DNA of 64,000 nt from assembly GCA_030280995.1 (NCBI GenBank), contig JASXTE010000017.1, forward strand, positions 10,316,498 through 10,380,497, written 5' to 3'. Positions 10,947 through 22,302 of this stretch are shown here, one piece after another. The position numbers and the translations under genes are program-made. The notes beneath the pieces are model-generated. The model saw nothing but the letters and a program-made list of their open reading frames with translations. It did not search any database and was not told the origin of the DNA. The first letter of the stretch is position 1, and every line of letters starts with the position of its first letter. The DNA comes from Hemileia vastatrix (Eukaryota > Basidiomycota > Pucciniomycetes > Pucciniales > Zaghouaniaceae).

Positions 10947-11399
10947 GTGATCGAATTCTACAACATCATCGCAAAGAGTAAGTGGTGGTCTCCTTGTGGT
11001 CCTCTCTTCGCAACATCAATCACGATGATAGAAGTGTACCACAGGTCCCTCATACCATTTATGGAAGCAAATGACCTTCACCACAAGTTTCTTCTAATGG
11101 AGGACAACTCCCCTATTCACACATCTAAGCAATCTCAATCTATTCGTGATCTAATGGGCTTGAAGAAAATAAAATGGCCTGCCCAATCACCTGATTTGAA
11201 TCCAATCAAGAATCTGTGGAAAGGAATGAAGAGAAACATCCATCAGTTTTATAACCCAAAAACAAAAGAAGAAATGACAAGAGCCTTACATGTAGTTTGG
11301 GAGCACCTTCCAGCCAACATGTTGGTGAGTTTGATTGAGTCTATGCTGAAAAGGATGCAGGCAGTAGTAGAAGCCTCTGGGGGACCTACTTGTTGGTGA
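10947..11399 (+). pseudogene. Tc1/mariner transposase, C-terminal catalytic part, inactive
   Basis: Reads as the DDE core of a Tc1-family transposase: LLMEDNSPIHTSK gives the second Asp, and WPAQSPDLNPIKNLW gives the third catalytic position with spacing DD34. The catalytic Glu is replaced by Lys (IKNLW instead of the family IENLW), which would abolish activity. The first Asp and the helix-turn-helix N-terminus are missing, so the copy is 5'-truncated. The tail (MLKRMQAVVEASGGPT..W) is typical. The TIR at 11552-11582 lies downstream. Confidence 0.8.
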
Positions 11400-11551
11400 A
11401 CAGGGCAATAGCTTTGTTGATATGATGATTACATATATAGAGTCTACAGATACTCTTTAACAATGATACACATTTGCTATGAAAATGATACATGTTTGCA
11501 ATGAAAACTAAGTGGTAGTTTGAGAGAAATGAGAGACAAAAGAATAATTCA

Positions 11552-11582
11552 TGGGGTAGCAAAAACTTATTGCCACCCACTG
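11552..11582. repeat. right terminal inverted repeat of the Tc1 element
   Basis: Read on the minus strand the end is CAGTGGGTGGCAATAAGTTT, starting with CAG as Tc1/mariner TIRs often do and flanked outside by TA (11583-11584), the expected target dinucleotide. No matching left TIR was found upstream of 10947. Confidence 0.6.
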
Positions 11583-11957
11583 TATCACAGGGGGAAAAAA
11601 TGGTGAACCAGAGGTCTGGTTCAGTTTTTGGTTTCAGGGTTAACTTATGGGTGTGATTCAGGGAGTGACCCTGGTTGAGCCCAGTACATGACCCTAGTCA
11701 TGACTTTTTCCATCTTCCCTTTTTTTTTTGTTTATTCATCTCTCTGGTTTTCTACTTCTAAACCCCATACATTCCTCCACCTCCACCTCATTGTTTGTGA
11801 GCATTTTCTTGTTGTACATGTTACTTGTTTCCTATGTATTTTATTTGGTACCCTCAGCTGGTAGTTTAATTTTCATTTTTTTTCTTAGTAAATGTGTGTT
11901 TTTAGTTTTACTTTCACTTGCTACATTCCCCTTCCACACATCTCATTTTGGTAAGTA
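11583..11957. other. intergenic, T-rich, nothing recognised
   Basis: A 76-codon hydrophobic frame at 11728-11958 has no supporting motif and sits next to the pyrimidine tract; treated as chance. Confidence 0.4.
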
Positions 11958-12540
11958 ATGATACATGCTAGCAAATTAACTCTCATTTCTCTCTTGCACA
12001 TTTTTCTTGCCCCTCTCATGCCTTTTCCCTCCTCCACACCTTACCACACATGTACCTCCCTTCTCATATCTGTTTTCTCTCCTCCTCTTCCTCAGCCCCT
12101 CACTCCCCTTCTATCCCTTAACTACCTGTTTCCCTTCTCTCTTCCTCCCCTCCAAATCCTCTTGCTTCCATCCCCCTCCCCTCTACTCCCCATCTTCTCA
12201 TTTCTATCTCCTCTCCTCCCAATTTTCTCACTTCCATCCCATTTTCCTCCCAATCCTCTCACTTCCATCCCTCTTCCCTCAAAATCCTATCGCTTCCATC
12301 CCCTTCCTCTCATTTCAGTCCCCCTCCCCTCCCCACCCTCTCATTTCCTTCCTCCTCTCTTCCCCATCCTCGCTTTCATACCTCTCCCCTCCCCAATACT
12401 CTTGCTTTTATCACCCTCCCCACCCAATCATTTTGCTTCTTTTCTCTCTCCATTTCTCCCCATCCTCTTTCTTCACTTACCTCGCCTCCCTTCCCCTTCC
12501 CATATCTTTTTTCTTCTTACCCCCTAAACTTATTTTTCAG
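11958..12540. repeat. polypyrimidine minisatellite, ~31-36 bp unit
   Basis: Strong C/T strand asymmetry. Between about 12145 and 12440 roughly ten diverged units with CC(C)AATCCTCTCACTTCCATC followed by CCTCTCCCCTC can be lined up. It keeps two overlapping reading frames open only because its codons are Ser/Leu/Pro/Phe; these are not genes. Confidence 0.75.
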
Positions 12541-13117
12541 CTCACAAACCTCAAAAATGAAAAAAAATAAAGTAAGTAAGTGATAACCAAAAAAAAAAAA
12601 AACTAACTTGTTGAATTATAGCTAAATAAAAAAGTTAAAACTACCCAAAATTAATATCAATAACTAATCAAAATACCGATACCTGAGAAATAAGAAAACT
12701 AACAATAACAAAATTGAACCAAAAATATAATAGTTGATGTAATTTCAAACAAAAAAACTATTAAATAATATTAACTAATGTTTAGAAAATTATATTTTAG
12801 ACTCTAAATGAATCAGAGATTACTTGCTCTATTAGCTAACTCATCAGTACACCAATGAGATGGTCAGTAAACCTATAGCCAAATAAAATCAATTAACTTC
12901 AATAAAATCAAACTGAATAATTTATTGTTAAAAAATAATGGAAAATCCTAATTCTAGTAGTATTAATCACTTCCAAGTTAAAAAAATTAATTATCCAGTA
13001 GCTACGTATACAGCCAAAATATCCCTAATAAACAAATAGGTAGGCTAATCTTGGAAGTATCATGGTCAAAAAATTAAAAAAAAAAATTAAAATAAGTAAC
13101 TTGATTCCAAATTATCA
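12541..13117. other. AT-rich, nothing recognised
   Basis: No coding potential or repeat structure that I can support. Confidence 0.4.
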
Positions 13118-13330
13118 CACCACAAAAAAAATAAGTGGCACCTGCTAGCAGGTGCCTATCCCTATATTCACTATTGATTTAAGAGTAAAATTGATTTGAT
13201 ATTGTGCGAGCTAGTGTGCTCATTGTTCAGTGTGCAGTCTTTCCAGAAGAATTACAGCTGAGCTGAAATTGAATTAAATCAAAGGTAGGGATTGGCACCT
13301 GCTATCAGGTGCCTCCATTTTTTTCTGGTG
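13118..13330. mobile_element. 213-bp MITE with CACCA ends and palindromic sub-termini
   Basis: Left end CACCACAAAAAAAATAAGTGG and right end, read inverted, CACCAGAAAAAAATGG pair as TIRs. Directly inside each lies a perfect or near-perfect palindrome, GGCACCTGCTAGCAGGTGCC on the left and GGCACCTGCTATCAGGTGCC on the right, then ATCCCTA. Flanking triplets are TCA and TTA, so a 3-bp target duplication is only partly preserved. Confidence 0.65.
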
Positions 13331-13727
13331 TTAACTAGTGAAATCCAATCAATATTTTAATTTTTTCCTTGTATTTTTATTTTTTTGCTTCTCTTTTATT
13401 TCATTTTCATTTTCATGTATTTATTTAGATTTGGAATGAGAATTCTCTTTCCTTATACTCTTTATTTTACTTTCTTATGTCTTATTTATGAGATTTTTAA
13501 AATTTATTAGACAATTTAAATTATTATCTCATAAAGAAGTTAGAGGGCTAATTGTTTTGATTCTAATTTTGTTGACATATTTCTGAAAGTGGCATGGGCT
13601 GCAAACCTGAGACTTTTTGTTGCCTTTCTCATAGAAAAGCAAAAAATGAACTAGCATAACACCAAAAAATCACAAAATGAAAATCAAATATATTCAAAAT
13701 TATTTAAAATAAGCATATATAGTTTTT
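13331..13727. other. AT-rich, nothing recognised
   Basis: No coding frame or conserved motif found. Confidence 0.4.
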
Positions 13728-13987
13728 CACTATGCAATATATAGGTTGAACTTACTACCAAGTCCCCAACCTTAGCTCAGACAGAACTCAGATGGAACTC
13801 AAACTGAAGTCATACTGAACTCATACTGAAATATGCTTTAACACCACCTAAAACTGTTCTTTTGAGTGGTGTTCATCCCTGATTGTATGATTCCTTTTTC
13901 AATAGATCAATGTGTGTTCAATCTTTAGTGAATTCAGGTCCAAAATTGTAGACTTGCTAACAAGTTTTCCCCTTATATTGTGTGGTG
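13728..13987 (+). mobile_element. CACTA-ended MITE, copy 1
   Basis: 260 bp, begins CACTATGCAATAT and ends ATATTGTGTGGTG, matching the copies at 24178 and 32196. Internal repeats of the form AACTCAGATGGAACTCA and the conserved GAGTGGTGTTCATCCCTGATT are shared. The sub-terminal CTTGCTAGCAAG palindromes are decayed here (TTACTACCAAGT, CTTGCTAACAAG). Flanking triplets TTT and ATT give at best a degenerate target duplication. Confidence 0.75.
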
Positions 13988-14403
13988 ATTAATTTTGTAG
14001 AAATAAAGATTGATTTACTGATAAGATATAGCATCTAATAATTTTAAAATTTAACATAATTGAATACATTTTATTGTATTATGTTGGGAAAATATAGCTA
14101 TAGAAGAGTTCCTCATTGAATAAGCCTAGGCATCTGTATGATTAATGATTTGAGATTAAATTTAATGAATTCATTTTTTTTGTTTTATTTATTTTTCAAT
14201 GGTACTCTATTGTGTTTAAAGAGATAATTTGGAATTTTCATCCATTTAAAATTTTAAAAAAAATGATAAATAGGAATTATACAAAGATAAAATCATTAAC
14301 TAATATGAGTGCACTCTAAAATTGAAAAAATGGGAGGAAAAAGCTTGCTGGCTATTCAGCTATCCAGTACAGAAAACATAATGTTAGTTATTCATAGAGT
14401 TTT

Positions 14404-15058
14404 TTAAGCCTGGATATCCCCAGGAATAAGTAAAAATTATTTATAAGTTAATTTAAACACATGGGCTATACATGGGAGCAATATATTAATGTACACAAGT
14501 TGTATACATAAGTAAAAATTATGATAAAATACAATATATGCCATTTTAACACCTTATATACACGCATATATCCAACTTTTATAAGTCTTATGTACTTAAT
14601 ACTGAGTTGAAATATGTTATGGTAATCTTAAGACCCTTAAATATAAGGCTACATAATCTTTAAGTAGACAGAAAGCTGTTGTTTTCATTGTTTTATGTGA
14701 AAACTAAGAAATGTGCTTTAAATCATTTAAAAGTTGACTATATGTGCTATAAATTTAATAATATTAAAAATGCTCTTTTACAGATCAAATTTTATTAAAT
14801 AGAACTATTGATTTGGCTACTAAAATGCATAAAATTAACACTTTTCAAATTTTGTGTTTTTTATGCCAGAAATGGCTTCTGTGTACTGGCCACATAATGC
14901 CTGCATTTTTCCCATGTGAATAGCTTCATTTTTAGAAAAGTTAGATTTTTAACACTATAATTACCCCACATTCTATGCCAAAGGTCAGGAAACACTCTAA
15001 AATAGGTGACAGGGGCTTATTTGGTGTCCTAATTTAATTATAGGTGCATTGATCTTGG
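14404..15058 (+). repeat. 5' fragment of element-C-family LTR
   Basis: Nearly colinear with 30926-31575 of the element C 3' LTR: CCTGGATATCCCCAGGAATA at the start, then ACACATGGGCTATACATGGG, the ATGGCTTCTGTGTACTGGCC block and ATAGGTGCATTGA. The first TGTCA bases are lost and homology stops near 15058, so it is a truncated LTR, not a solo LTR. Confidence 0.8.
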
Positions 15059-16122
15059 CCAGTTCATCTAGAAGAAGGAAAATAAAAGGAAGAAGAGGAG
15101 AAGGGAAAGGGGAAAAGAACAAGTTTAAAGATAAATGAAGAGAAGGGGGAAAAGAACTAAAGGATAAAGTGACAATGAGATACTGGTTTTGATAGAAATA
15201 ATGATGATGGGTGAACTGAATTAAAATAGTAAGTATTTTATATTTTCTCTGCTTAAGTATCAACTACTAATGATTAAAAATCTTAAAGCAACCTTAATAA
15301 TTTATTTAGTATTAAAGGGGACAGAAGCGCCACAACAAATAATAAAATATAATATAGTATTTAAAATATGGTATGTAATGTAAGTGATGGGCTGAAGTTG
15401 ATTACCTAAGACCCTTTTATAGGCAAGGGGTCCTCTGAAGGGCCACTAAATTGTATATACAAAGTAATAATAAAGTGAAACAACAAAATAAAAGAGAATA
15501 AGTGAAACCTGGATATTGAGAGAAAAATATGAAACAAGTAATTAAACCCATGAGTAAGAGACTAATTTTCCCATCCTATATTCCCAAACCAGTTAATTAA
15601 AATAGTGAGTAACTAAACAAGTTTGTAACATGAGAAACTGTGAGTAATATATCTAAAACATGTATTACACTGAGTTATAAGTGTTTTTAATTGAACCAAT
15701 AAAGTCATGCCATTTTGACGCAAAAATTTATGTAATCAATTCAATCATAGTATAAAACAGAAATAAGTATTTTTATTAACTATTTCATTAGAGCAATAAC
15801 TAATTTGAGTGAAAACAAATAACCAATTTAATGAATTACTAATTTAAAATATGTATTTTAATGTGTTTTATTAAGTAAGTGTTTTAACTTATTTAAAAAC
15901 TTTTCTGAAACAATTAAGGGTCAAAAAAGCACCCAATATTTATGGATTATAAAATATGAAAAGTTTTATTTAATATATAAATTTAATTAATTAAGTCTTA
16001 ATTACATTATAAGTTAAATTTACAATCGTAATTATAATATATGTTTGTAATTAATTAAATTTTAATTTATGAATATTAAATACATAAAAATGTGCTACAA
16101 TTTATAGAATATAATATATATT
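15059..16122. other. AT-rich, nothing recognised
   Basis: About 1 kb of AT-rich DNA with no supported frame. The purine-rich AGGAAAATAAAAGGAAGAAG stretch near 15075 only creates a chance minus-strand frame. Confidence 0.4.
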
Positions 16123-16659
16123 AGGGGGTTTCAGTTCTGGAAAATCCTCACTTATCTAAGTGCTGATTTATGAAACACACTAGCCCCAACACTGGTGAAT
16201 TTCAAAAGTGAAACAATTCACTTATTTTACTCAAATCTTCACTTTCTCAACCAAAAGTGCTAGTTTCAACATTCTGCACATCTCACTGATTTGTCAGCAT
16301 CATCTCATTCATCTGAAGCACTCCACAGCATAACACTTCTAATTCACACACAACACTCCACAGCATAACACTTCATATCTCTTAACATTGTGCATCATAT
16401 TCATTTATCTACCATATAAGAGTCATGCCTTCCTAACTCTCAAATTGTGATAAGATACATCAAGCAATTACTTTCATAGCTCTTGATCTGCTCTTGGACT
16501 CTGATTGAAAATATGTTTCTGACCTTGAAGAAGATTTTCTTTTTTTATCTAAAATTACCACAAAACATTACCTTCTTCCTAGAAAGCCTCAAGTACTTCA
16601 TACCCCCAAGTACACTATCCAAATACTTCTAAACCTATCCATACCCAGTTTCAGACAGA

Positions 16660-17300
16660 TTTTCAGGACTTCTCAGGAATTTTTCCTTAAATTGCTTCAT
16701 CTTATTGAGAATCATCCTGTATTTCACAATAATTCTCAAAAGCCACAACATGATCCATCAATTTAATTTTCCATCACACTATGTCATTTGGGTTCCAATG
16801 GTAATGGAGCTTCCTTGAAATGTTTGGAAAATGTCTTTGATTTAGGCTATGTTTCTGTTAACACTTATACAAAACATTGCATCACTGCTATCAACTTGTT
16901 GGAATCTCAACTTCTCTCCTGGCCAACAAAAGAAGAGCGACTTGAGTCATCTCAGATTATGAAAGCAGAGGGCTTCCCAGGATGTATTGTTTTCATTTAT
17001 GGTACTACTATTCCTTTGAGTCAGAAACCTGCTCATGGTGGAAGCAATTACTTTGACCGCAAAAAGAGGTAGCTTATATTTAATTCTTTACATTCTTTTT
17101 CATACTAACACAAGCAACTATATCTTCTTTATAGATATTCAATTTTTGTTCATCTTATTTGTGATGTCAACAAAAAATTTATATCTTTTTTTGCTGGCTA
17201 TCCTGGATCATGTCATGATTCCTACATCTCTCAAAGAATGCAAATCTTAAAAGATCCTGAAATATTTTTTGATGAAGACCAGTATATTCTGTCCTCATAG
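16660..17300 (+). pseudogene. PIF/Harbinger DDE transposase (DDE_Tnp_4 type), broken
   Basis: N-terminal part reads FRTSQEFFLKLLHLIENHPVF and, after a TAA at about 16759-16761, FSITLCHLGSNGNGASLKC, the family LGsnGngaS motif. The core has EGFPGCIVFIYGTTIPL where the family has the first catalytic Asp in IDGT; here it is Tyr. After a GT-AG intron (17069-17134) the frame continues RYSIFVHLICDVNKKF and FAGYPGSCHDSYI, which keeps the second Asp. The frame ends in TAG after FFDEDQYILSS, before the third catalytic residue. The premature stop, the Asp-to-Tyr change and the truncation make it inactive. Family assignment rests on these motifs. Confidence 0.75.
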
Positions 17301-17576
17301 TACTTTTTTGCTAATAGTTTAAATAGATAAGAATAAAATAAAAATATAAATCAAAAAGACTCCCTCACTTCCCCATCATATATTTTCAAATTTCAGTAGA
17401 GACCTGAAGCATCATTCAGCTTTTTGAATTTGGAAATTTAAAATTTGTAACTTACTTATATCAAATACATGTTGACTCCCTAACTGTTTTCCAGTAGAAA
17501 ACATGTTTCCCTCTCCTCCTGCTTCCAGATGAGCACCATTGGTCTTGATCCAGTGTCTTAATAATTTCATGTACCT

Positions 17577-17903
17577 TCAGCATTTCTTAGAATCCTCCAG
17601 TTTACCAAGTTCATCAAATTCCTTTCGTTCAAATGAATTCACTATAACAGGATGAATATTTTGATTTTTAGGTTGAATAATTGAAGGCTTTTCTGAGACA
17701 TGTGCAATTTGGTAGGTGCCTGTTTTGTGTGATCCAGGACATGACGAGGGTATTGGCTCATTTTTTTCAAATCCCTCCAGAAGTAGATACTCCTTATACC
17801 AAACCTTTTCAAAGTCAGAACCAACATCATCCTTCCAACTTTCACCAGCCATTTGAATTTGAGAAGCTTTTTTTGGTTGACCATTGTGCCTTTGTCCACC
17901 CAT
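17577..17903 (-). CDS. hypothetical ORF inside Harbinger element
   Basis: 108 codons, hydrophilic, no motif that I recognise. It lies between the transposase and the fold-back repeat and is on the same strand as the Myb/SANT-like gene, so it could be another exon of that accessory gene or a chance frame. Two overlapping frames of similar length exist here, which lowers confidence. Confidence 0.25.
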   Translation of the reverse strand: MGGQRHNGQPKKASQIQMAGESWKDDVGSDFEKVWYKEYLLLEGFEKNEPIPSSCPGSHKTGTYQIAHVSEKPSIIQPKNQNIHPVIVNSFERKEFDELGKLEDSKKC

Positions 17904-18339
17904 TTAGATAATCTAGTTCTGAAATTTAAAAAAAATTCAATTATATAGAAAAGAAAAGAAAAAACCAAAAAAAAAAAATCAGCTAATTTTTATGATGACA
18001 TAAGGTCTACAACTAATTAAACCAACATTCTCAGTATCTCAACAAAATTTTTTATTTAAAATCAATACAAATTTTTCCTGGATGGGTTTAATATAATTCT
18101 GAAATAAAAAAAATTAAATAAAAGAAAAAAACAAAAAAATTGTCAGCAACTTTTAATGATAGCATAATGTCTACAACTAATTAAAAAAATATGCAGAGTA
18201 TCTTAAGAAAATTTTGAAAAGGAATTCAAAACAATTTGGTCCTAGTTGGGTTTTAGGAAAGATTCTTCAGAGTTCCTGGAAAAGGCCCACCTTTTTTGCC
18301 TTCAAATTTTGTTAAAGCCCCATTTTTAAAATTTTTTTG

Positions 18340-18620
18340 TTGCCCCAGCAGTTTTTTTTTTTTAGTCAATTTTTTTTTTTTGCTTTTTTTTTTTTCCCAG
18401 AAGACTTGCTTCTGCTGGGGCTTGATTTTTTTTTTAGAATTTATTTTTATTTTTTATTTTTGGCCCCAGCAGACTTGCTTCTTCTGGGGAAACTTTTTAT
18501 TTTTGGAAAAAAAATTTTTTTAGCTCCATTTAAGCTTGCCCCAGCAGAGACAAGTCTGCTAGGGGGGGAAAAAAAATTAAATGGTTGCCCCAGAAGACTT
18601 GCTTCTTCTGGGGAAACAAC
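18340..18620. repeat. cluster of CCCAG-AGACTTGCTTCT-CTGGGG hairpins
   Basis: Four hairpin units and one half unit: half unit GCCCCAGCAG near 18343, then CCCAGAAGACTTGCTTCTGC with TGGGG (18396-18420), GCCCCAGCAGACTTGCTTCT with TCTGGGG (about 18463-18489), CCCCAGCAGAGACAAGTCTG with CTAGGGG (about 18540-18566), and GCCCCAGAAGACTTGCTTCT with TCTGGGG (about 18588-18614). They are separated by T- or A-rich spacers. Confidence 0.7.
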
Positions 18621-18904
18621 TTGGCACATATCACTTGCGTTTGCAAGCAACTTGTGAAAAAAATTCTTGCTTGAAAACTTTATGTCTCAAAAAAAAATGA
18701 GGCTGTGTGCTCTCTCTTGAAATGACTTTATTTTTATTCATTAGGTTTTATCTAGGCCTGGTAGTGGTATGGCTCCAGTAGAGGGAGAAAAAGTTGCTAG
18801 TTATGGTCCAGATACCGCCCTCAAGATTCTTCAAGAGCAACAGGGGTCAAGAATGTAGTTTTTTTGGTATTTTTTTAATTTAAATTTTTTTCTTTTTCTA
18901 GCTT

Positions 18905-21090
18905 TTTTTTAAAATTATTTTTTTGCTTGAAATTTGATTGAAGTCATGTGCTGAAAAGACGCAGCATCTTTTCTGTTGCATGACTATATTTCCATTTTTC
19001 TGGTTCAAAATGTCAGATGAACTACAGAAAAGTAAAATTGTGGTGAAAATAATTAAAAGAAATGTAATACTAACATCACACTGCATCATTTTCAATTATT
19101 TCACCAAATCTTGTTCAATAATCAAGAATATTCAGATAAAACTTGAGTTAGAAACTTGTATGGTCAATCAAAAAGGAGAAAAAAAGAATGTAGTGTTAAA
19201 AACAACAGGTCAAGTGCTGAAAAGACATAGTGTGTCAGGATAAGATCAAGTACAAGGACGTGAAATAGCTTGAAAAGTCTTTGTCTAGAAGATTTAAATG
19301 GTCCTATATGAATACTGTAGTATAAATCCAACAAATAATAAAATATAATTCAGAATAAAGGTCTCAGTAATATAATTCTCACTATTTTTATATGTGGCTT
19401 ACAATATTTTTAGTTGGTAGAAAAATAGATTATAATAATTCAGATACTGCTAAAAAGTCTTATAAAAGTACTAATTGAAGTGTATTGTAATTGATTTGGT
19501 TATATGGTGTAAATTGTAATGATAAAGAATGTAGAAACAAGACCAAAAAACCTCCTCCTTTTATACACACTGAGTTCCCCAATAAATCCCTTGATATACC
19601 ATCCAATACACAGTTAAAGACGCCTCAAATCCACTAATAGACCTGACCATCAACATCCCTAGTGATCCATGACATAATTAGACAATTAACAACTGCCAAA
19701 AATCCTGTAATAATAAGGGAAATCCATCAAAATTAAAGAAAAAGACAAAAAGAGAATATATGCGTATAAAACAATAATATAAAAGACTAAAGGAGACTTT
19801 TTAAGGTTAATAATAGCTTAATAATTAGGGGGATTTACTGTAGAAATGGAGGGGCTAATCCTGACATTATACTACGTGAAATTCCCATCCAAAAATAACC
19901 AAAATTGACTGAGAAACCACCAAAAAACTTAAAACAGAGCGTGAGATGTGGGGTAACTACATGCAGTCCTTGGCAGGCACTTGCACGGGTAAATCCTTGA
20001 CTAAAATTAGGCGAATTTAAGCGTGGTGATGAAATAAGATGCCAAGAATGAGGTTATTAATGAAATTAGTGCATATAAACAAGGTCAATGCACTATTAAT
20101 TAAGCTAGGACACTAACTAAGCGCCTGTCGCCTATTTTAGTGTGTTTCCCCACAGTGGGCGTAGAATGTGGGTTAATTATAGTGTGAAAAAGCTAACTTT
20201 GCTAAAAATGAAGCTATTCACACGGGAAAAAAGCAGGCAGTATGTGGCCAGTACACAGAAGCCATTTCTGGCATAAAAAACACCAAATTTGAAAAGTGTT
20301 ATTTTTATGCTTTTAAATAGCCAAATCAATAGTCCTAAATGAGCTCAATTGATCTTTCAAAGTGCATTTTTGATATTCTCAATTTTATAGCGCATATAGT
20401 CAACTTTTAAGTGAAATAAAGCGCATTTCTTGTTTTTTGCGTAAAACAATGAATATAACAGCTTTAAGTGTACTTAAAATTATGTAGCCTTATACTTAAG
20501 GTTCTTAAAATTACCCTAACATATTCCAACTTAATATTAAGTACATAAGACCTATAAAAGGTGGATATATGCGTGTATATAAGGTGTTATAATGGCATTT
20601 TTTGTGTATTATCCTAATTTTACTTATGTATACTGTTTGTGTACTCTCATTTATTGTTCCCATGTATAGTTCATGTGTTTAACTTAACTTATAAGCACTT
20701 TTTACTCAGTTCTGGGGATATACAGGCTGACATAGTGTCTTTTCTGCTCACTTGAAAGTTTTGCATTGCATCAGTAAATTTGAAAGAAATTAAAGAGGTA
20801 GAATAGACAGATAAACCTTGAGTTAGCATCTTGTATGTTCAATCAAAAAGGAGAAAAAAAGAATTTAGTGTTAAGAAACAACAGCTCACGTGCTGAAAAG
20901 ACACAGTGTCTTTTCTGCTCACTTGAAAGTTTTGCATTGCACCAGTAAATTTTAAAGAAATTAATGAGGTCTAGCTGACAAATTGAACTACAAAAATTGA
21001 AATAAAGTCACATGATGGAAAAGATGCTGTGTCTTTTCAGCATGTGACTCAATCAAAATTCAGGCATAAAAATAATCAAAAAAATGTATA
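18905..21090. repeat. fold-back repeat with AAAAGACrCAG palindromes
   Basis: The left arm (about 18905-18982, ATTTGATTGAAGTCATGTGC then TGAAAAGACGCAGCATCTTTTC) is inverted at about 21003-21085 (GAAAAGATGCTGTGTCTTTTC then AGCATGTGACTCAATCAAAA). Between them a ~190-bp unit beginning CTTGAGTTAG and containing CAATCAAAAAGGAGAAAAAAAG is present twice, the first copy split by the solo LTR (19134-19232 plus 20733-20802) and the second intact (about 20814-20973). Confidence 0.65.
19233..20732 (-). mobile_element. solo LTR (element-C family) with 5-bp TSD TAGTG
   Basis: 1500 bp, on the minus strand starts TGTCAGCCTGTATATCCCCA and ends ATCTTATCCTGACA. It is colinear with the 3' LTR of element C (30919-32655) without that LTR's MITE. 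Flanking TAGTG occurs at 19228-19232 and 20733-20737. A TATA motif (TATAAAAGGAGG in sense) lies in the expected place. No internal region, so it arose by LTR-LTR recombination (inference). Confidence 0.88.
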
Positions 21091-21747
21091 AATTTTTTTA
21101 AAAAAAAACTATAAGTATGAAAAAATGTCACATTACCTGAAATATAAATTAATCAATTAAACAAGTCAAGCAATTTTTAAATGTCCTCATAAGTTTGGCC
21201 ATTTTTTATACATTCCGTAAGAATTTTTTTTTTAAATTTTCTTGCTTTTCCAATTCACAACTTGCTGTTTATCTTTGAAATTCATGGTCTTTTGATTTCT
21301 CTGAAAAAAGATGAACTCTTTCCAACTCCCCTGCCTCAAATCTGTCCTTTTCAAAATTAGATTGAAGTAAAAAAAATTTCCTCTAAATCTAAAGCCCTTT
21401 GATCTTTCATTAGAATATGATCAAACTTGATATTCTCAAAGTCAAGGGAATTTTTCACAATACAGAATTTTGCTACAAAAAGAGAATTGAAAAAAAGATA
21501 AGTTACTGAATAAGATATATAGTGACTTATTCTTACTTATATATTTTTTCTCAAAATAATCATCAAGAATATCCAAAGAGATGGATGATTTATTACCACG
21601 TTTTAAAAGATTTTTCAAGTTTATTGATGTTGAGTCTCAATGCTTTAGTTTGGAATTAGAGCTAGAGGGTTCAGGAAGTTTATCTAAAGCAGCTTCCAAA
21701 GTGTGATTCTCATTTGTGGGATTGATAATCTTTTTTTGAATTTGAGT

Positions 21748-22302
21748 TTAAGTAGGAATGGAGGAGACTAGAAAAGAAAGAAAGAAATAAAGAAAGAAAG
21801 AATGAAAGAATGAAATAGAAATTAAGAGAAGAATGCAAGAAAAAAGAAAAAGTAAACATACATCAGGCTCTGAGGACTCAGATCTGCTCTGAACTAATTG
21901 TTCTTCTTGATAGTCAGGATCATCTTTGGCTAAACTATGGTGAGAGGCTTCAGGGGATTGATTTCCTTCAAGTACAGGTGTGTCAGGAGGATTATAGGAA
22001 GGTTTGGATCCAGAGGGTATATCCTTAGTAGTATCATGTAGAAACAAAGGGTTGACATCTACTCGGAAACCAAAGAGAATATCCATTTCCTCATAGTAAG
22101 GACAAATGACATTGAGCTTTTCAAAAACAGTAGTAATTCCAATCTCTAAATCCTCATCATTGAAACCAAAGCCAGTGGAAGTGGAAGAAAAATGAGCCTT
22201 TTTATATTTTGATTTATAACTTTGGAACCTCTCCTTCATTTTCTTAGGAGTGATGTTGATTCTCCCTTTTGGTTTTTTCTTTACTTCATTTTCAATCAAC
22301 AA
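21748..22302 (-). CDS. Myb/SANT-like DNA-binding protein of Harbinger element (copy 2)
   Basis: Diverged paralogue of the frame at 1607-2135. Shared are the basic KGRINITPKKMKERFQSYKS, the TSTSTGFGFNDEDLEIGITT block, CPYYEEMD, the VDVNPLFLHDTTKD block and the repetitive acidic tail DDPDYQEEQL..SRSESSEP. Beyond SEP the frame runs into hydrophobic noise, suggesting a splice site or degenerate end at about 21865. The protein would bind the element termini as partner of the transposase; the role is inferred from Harbinger systems. Confidence 0.5.
   Translation of the reverse strand: MLIENEVKKKPKGRINITPKKMKERFQSYKSKYKKAHFSSTSTGFGFNDEDLEIGITTVFEKLNVICPYYEEMDILFGFRVDVNPLFLHDTTKDIPSGSKPSYNPPDTPVLEGNQSPEASHHSLAKDDPDYQEEQLVQSRSESSEPDVCLLFLFSCILLLISISFFHSFFLYFFLSFLVSSIPT

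Noticed and set aside
11958..12570. Two ~188-codon Ser/Leu/Pro-rich frames
   Set aside because: They overlap in different registers across a pyrimidine minisatellite whose codons cannot form stops.
18345..18620. CRISPR-like array
   Set aside because: Units are hairpins with variable spacing in a eukaryotic transposon-rich locus; no cas genes and no spacer regularity.
19233..20732. Unrelated noncoding DNA between fold-back arms
   Set aside because: Colinearity with the element C LTR and the TAGTG duplication show it is a solo LTR.
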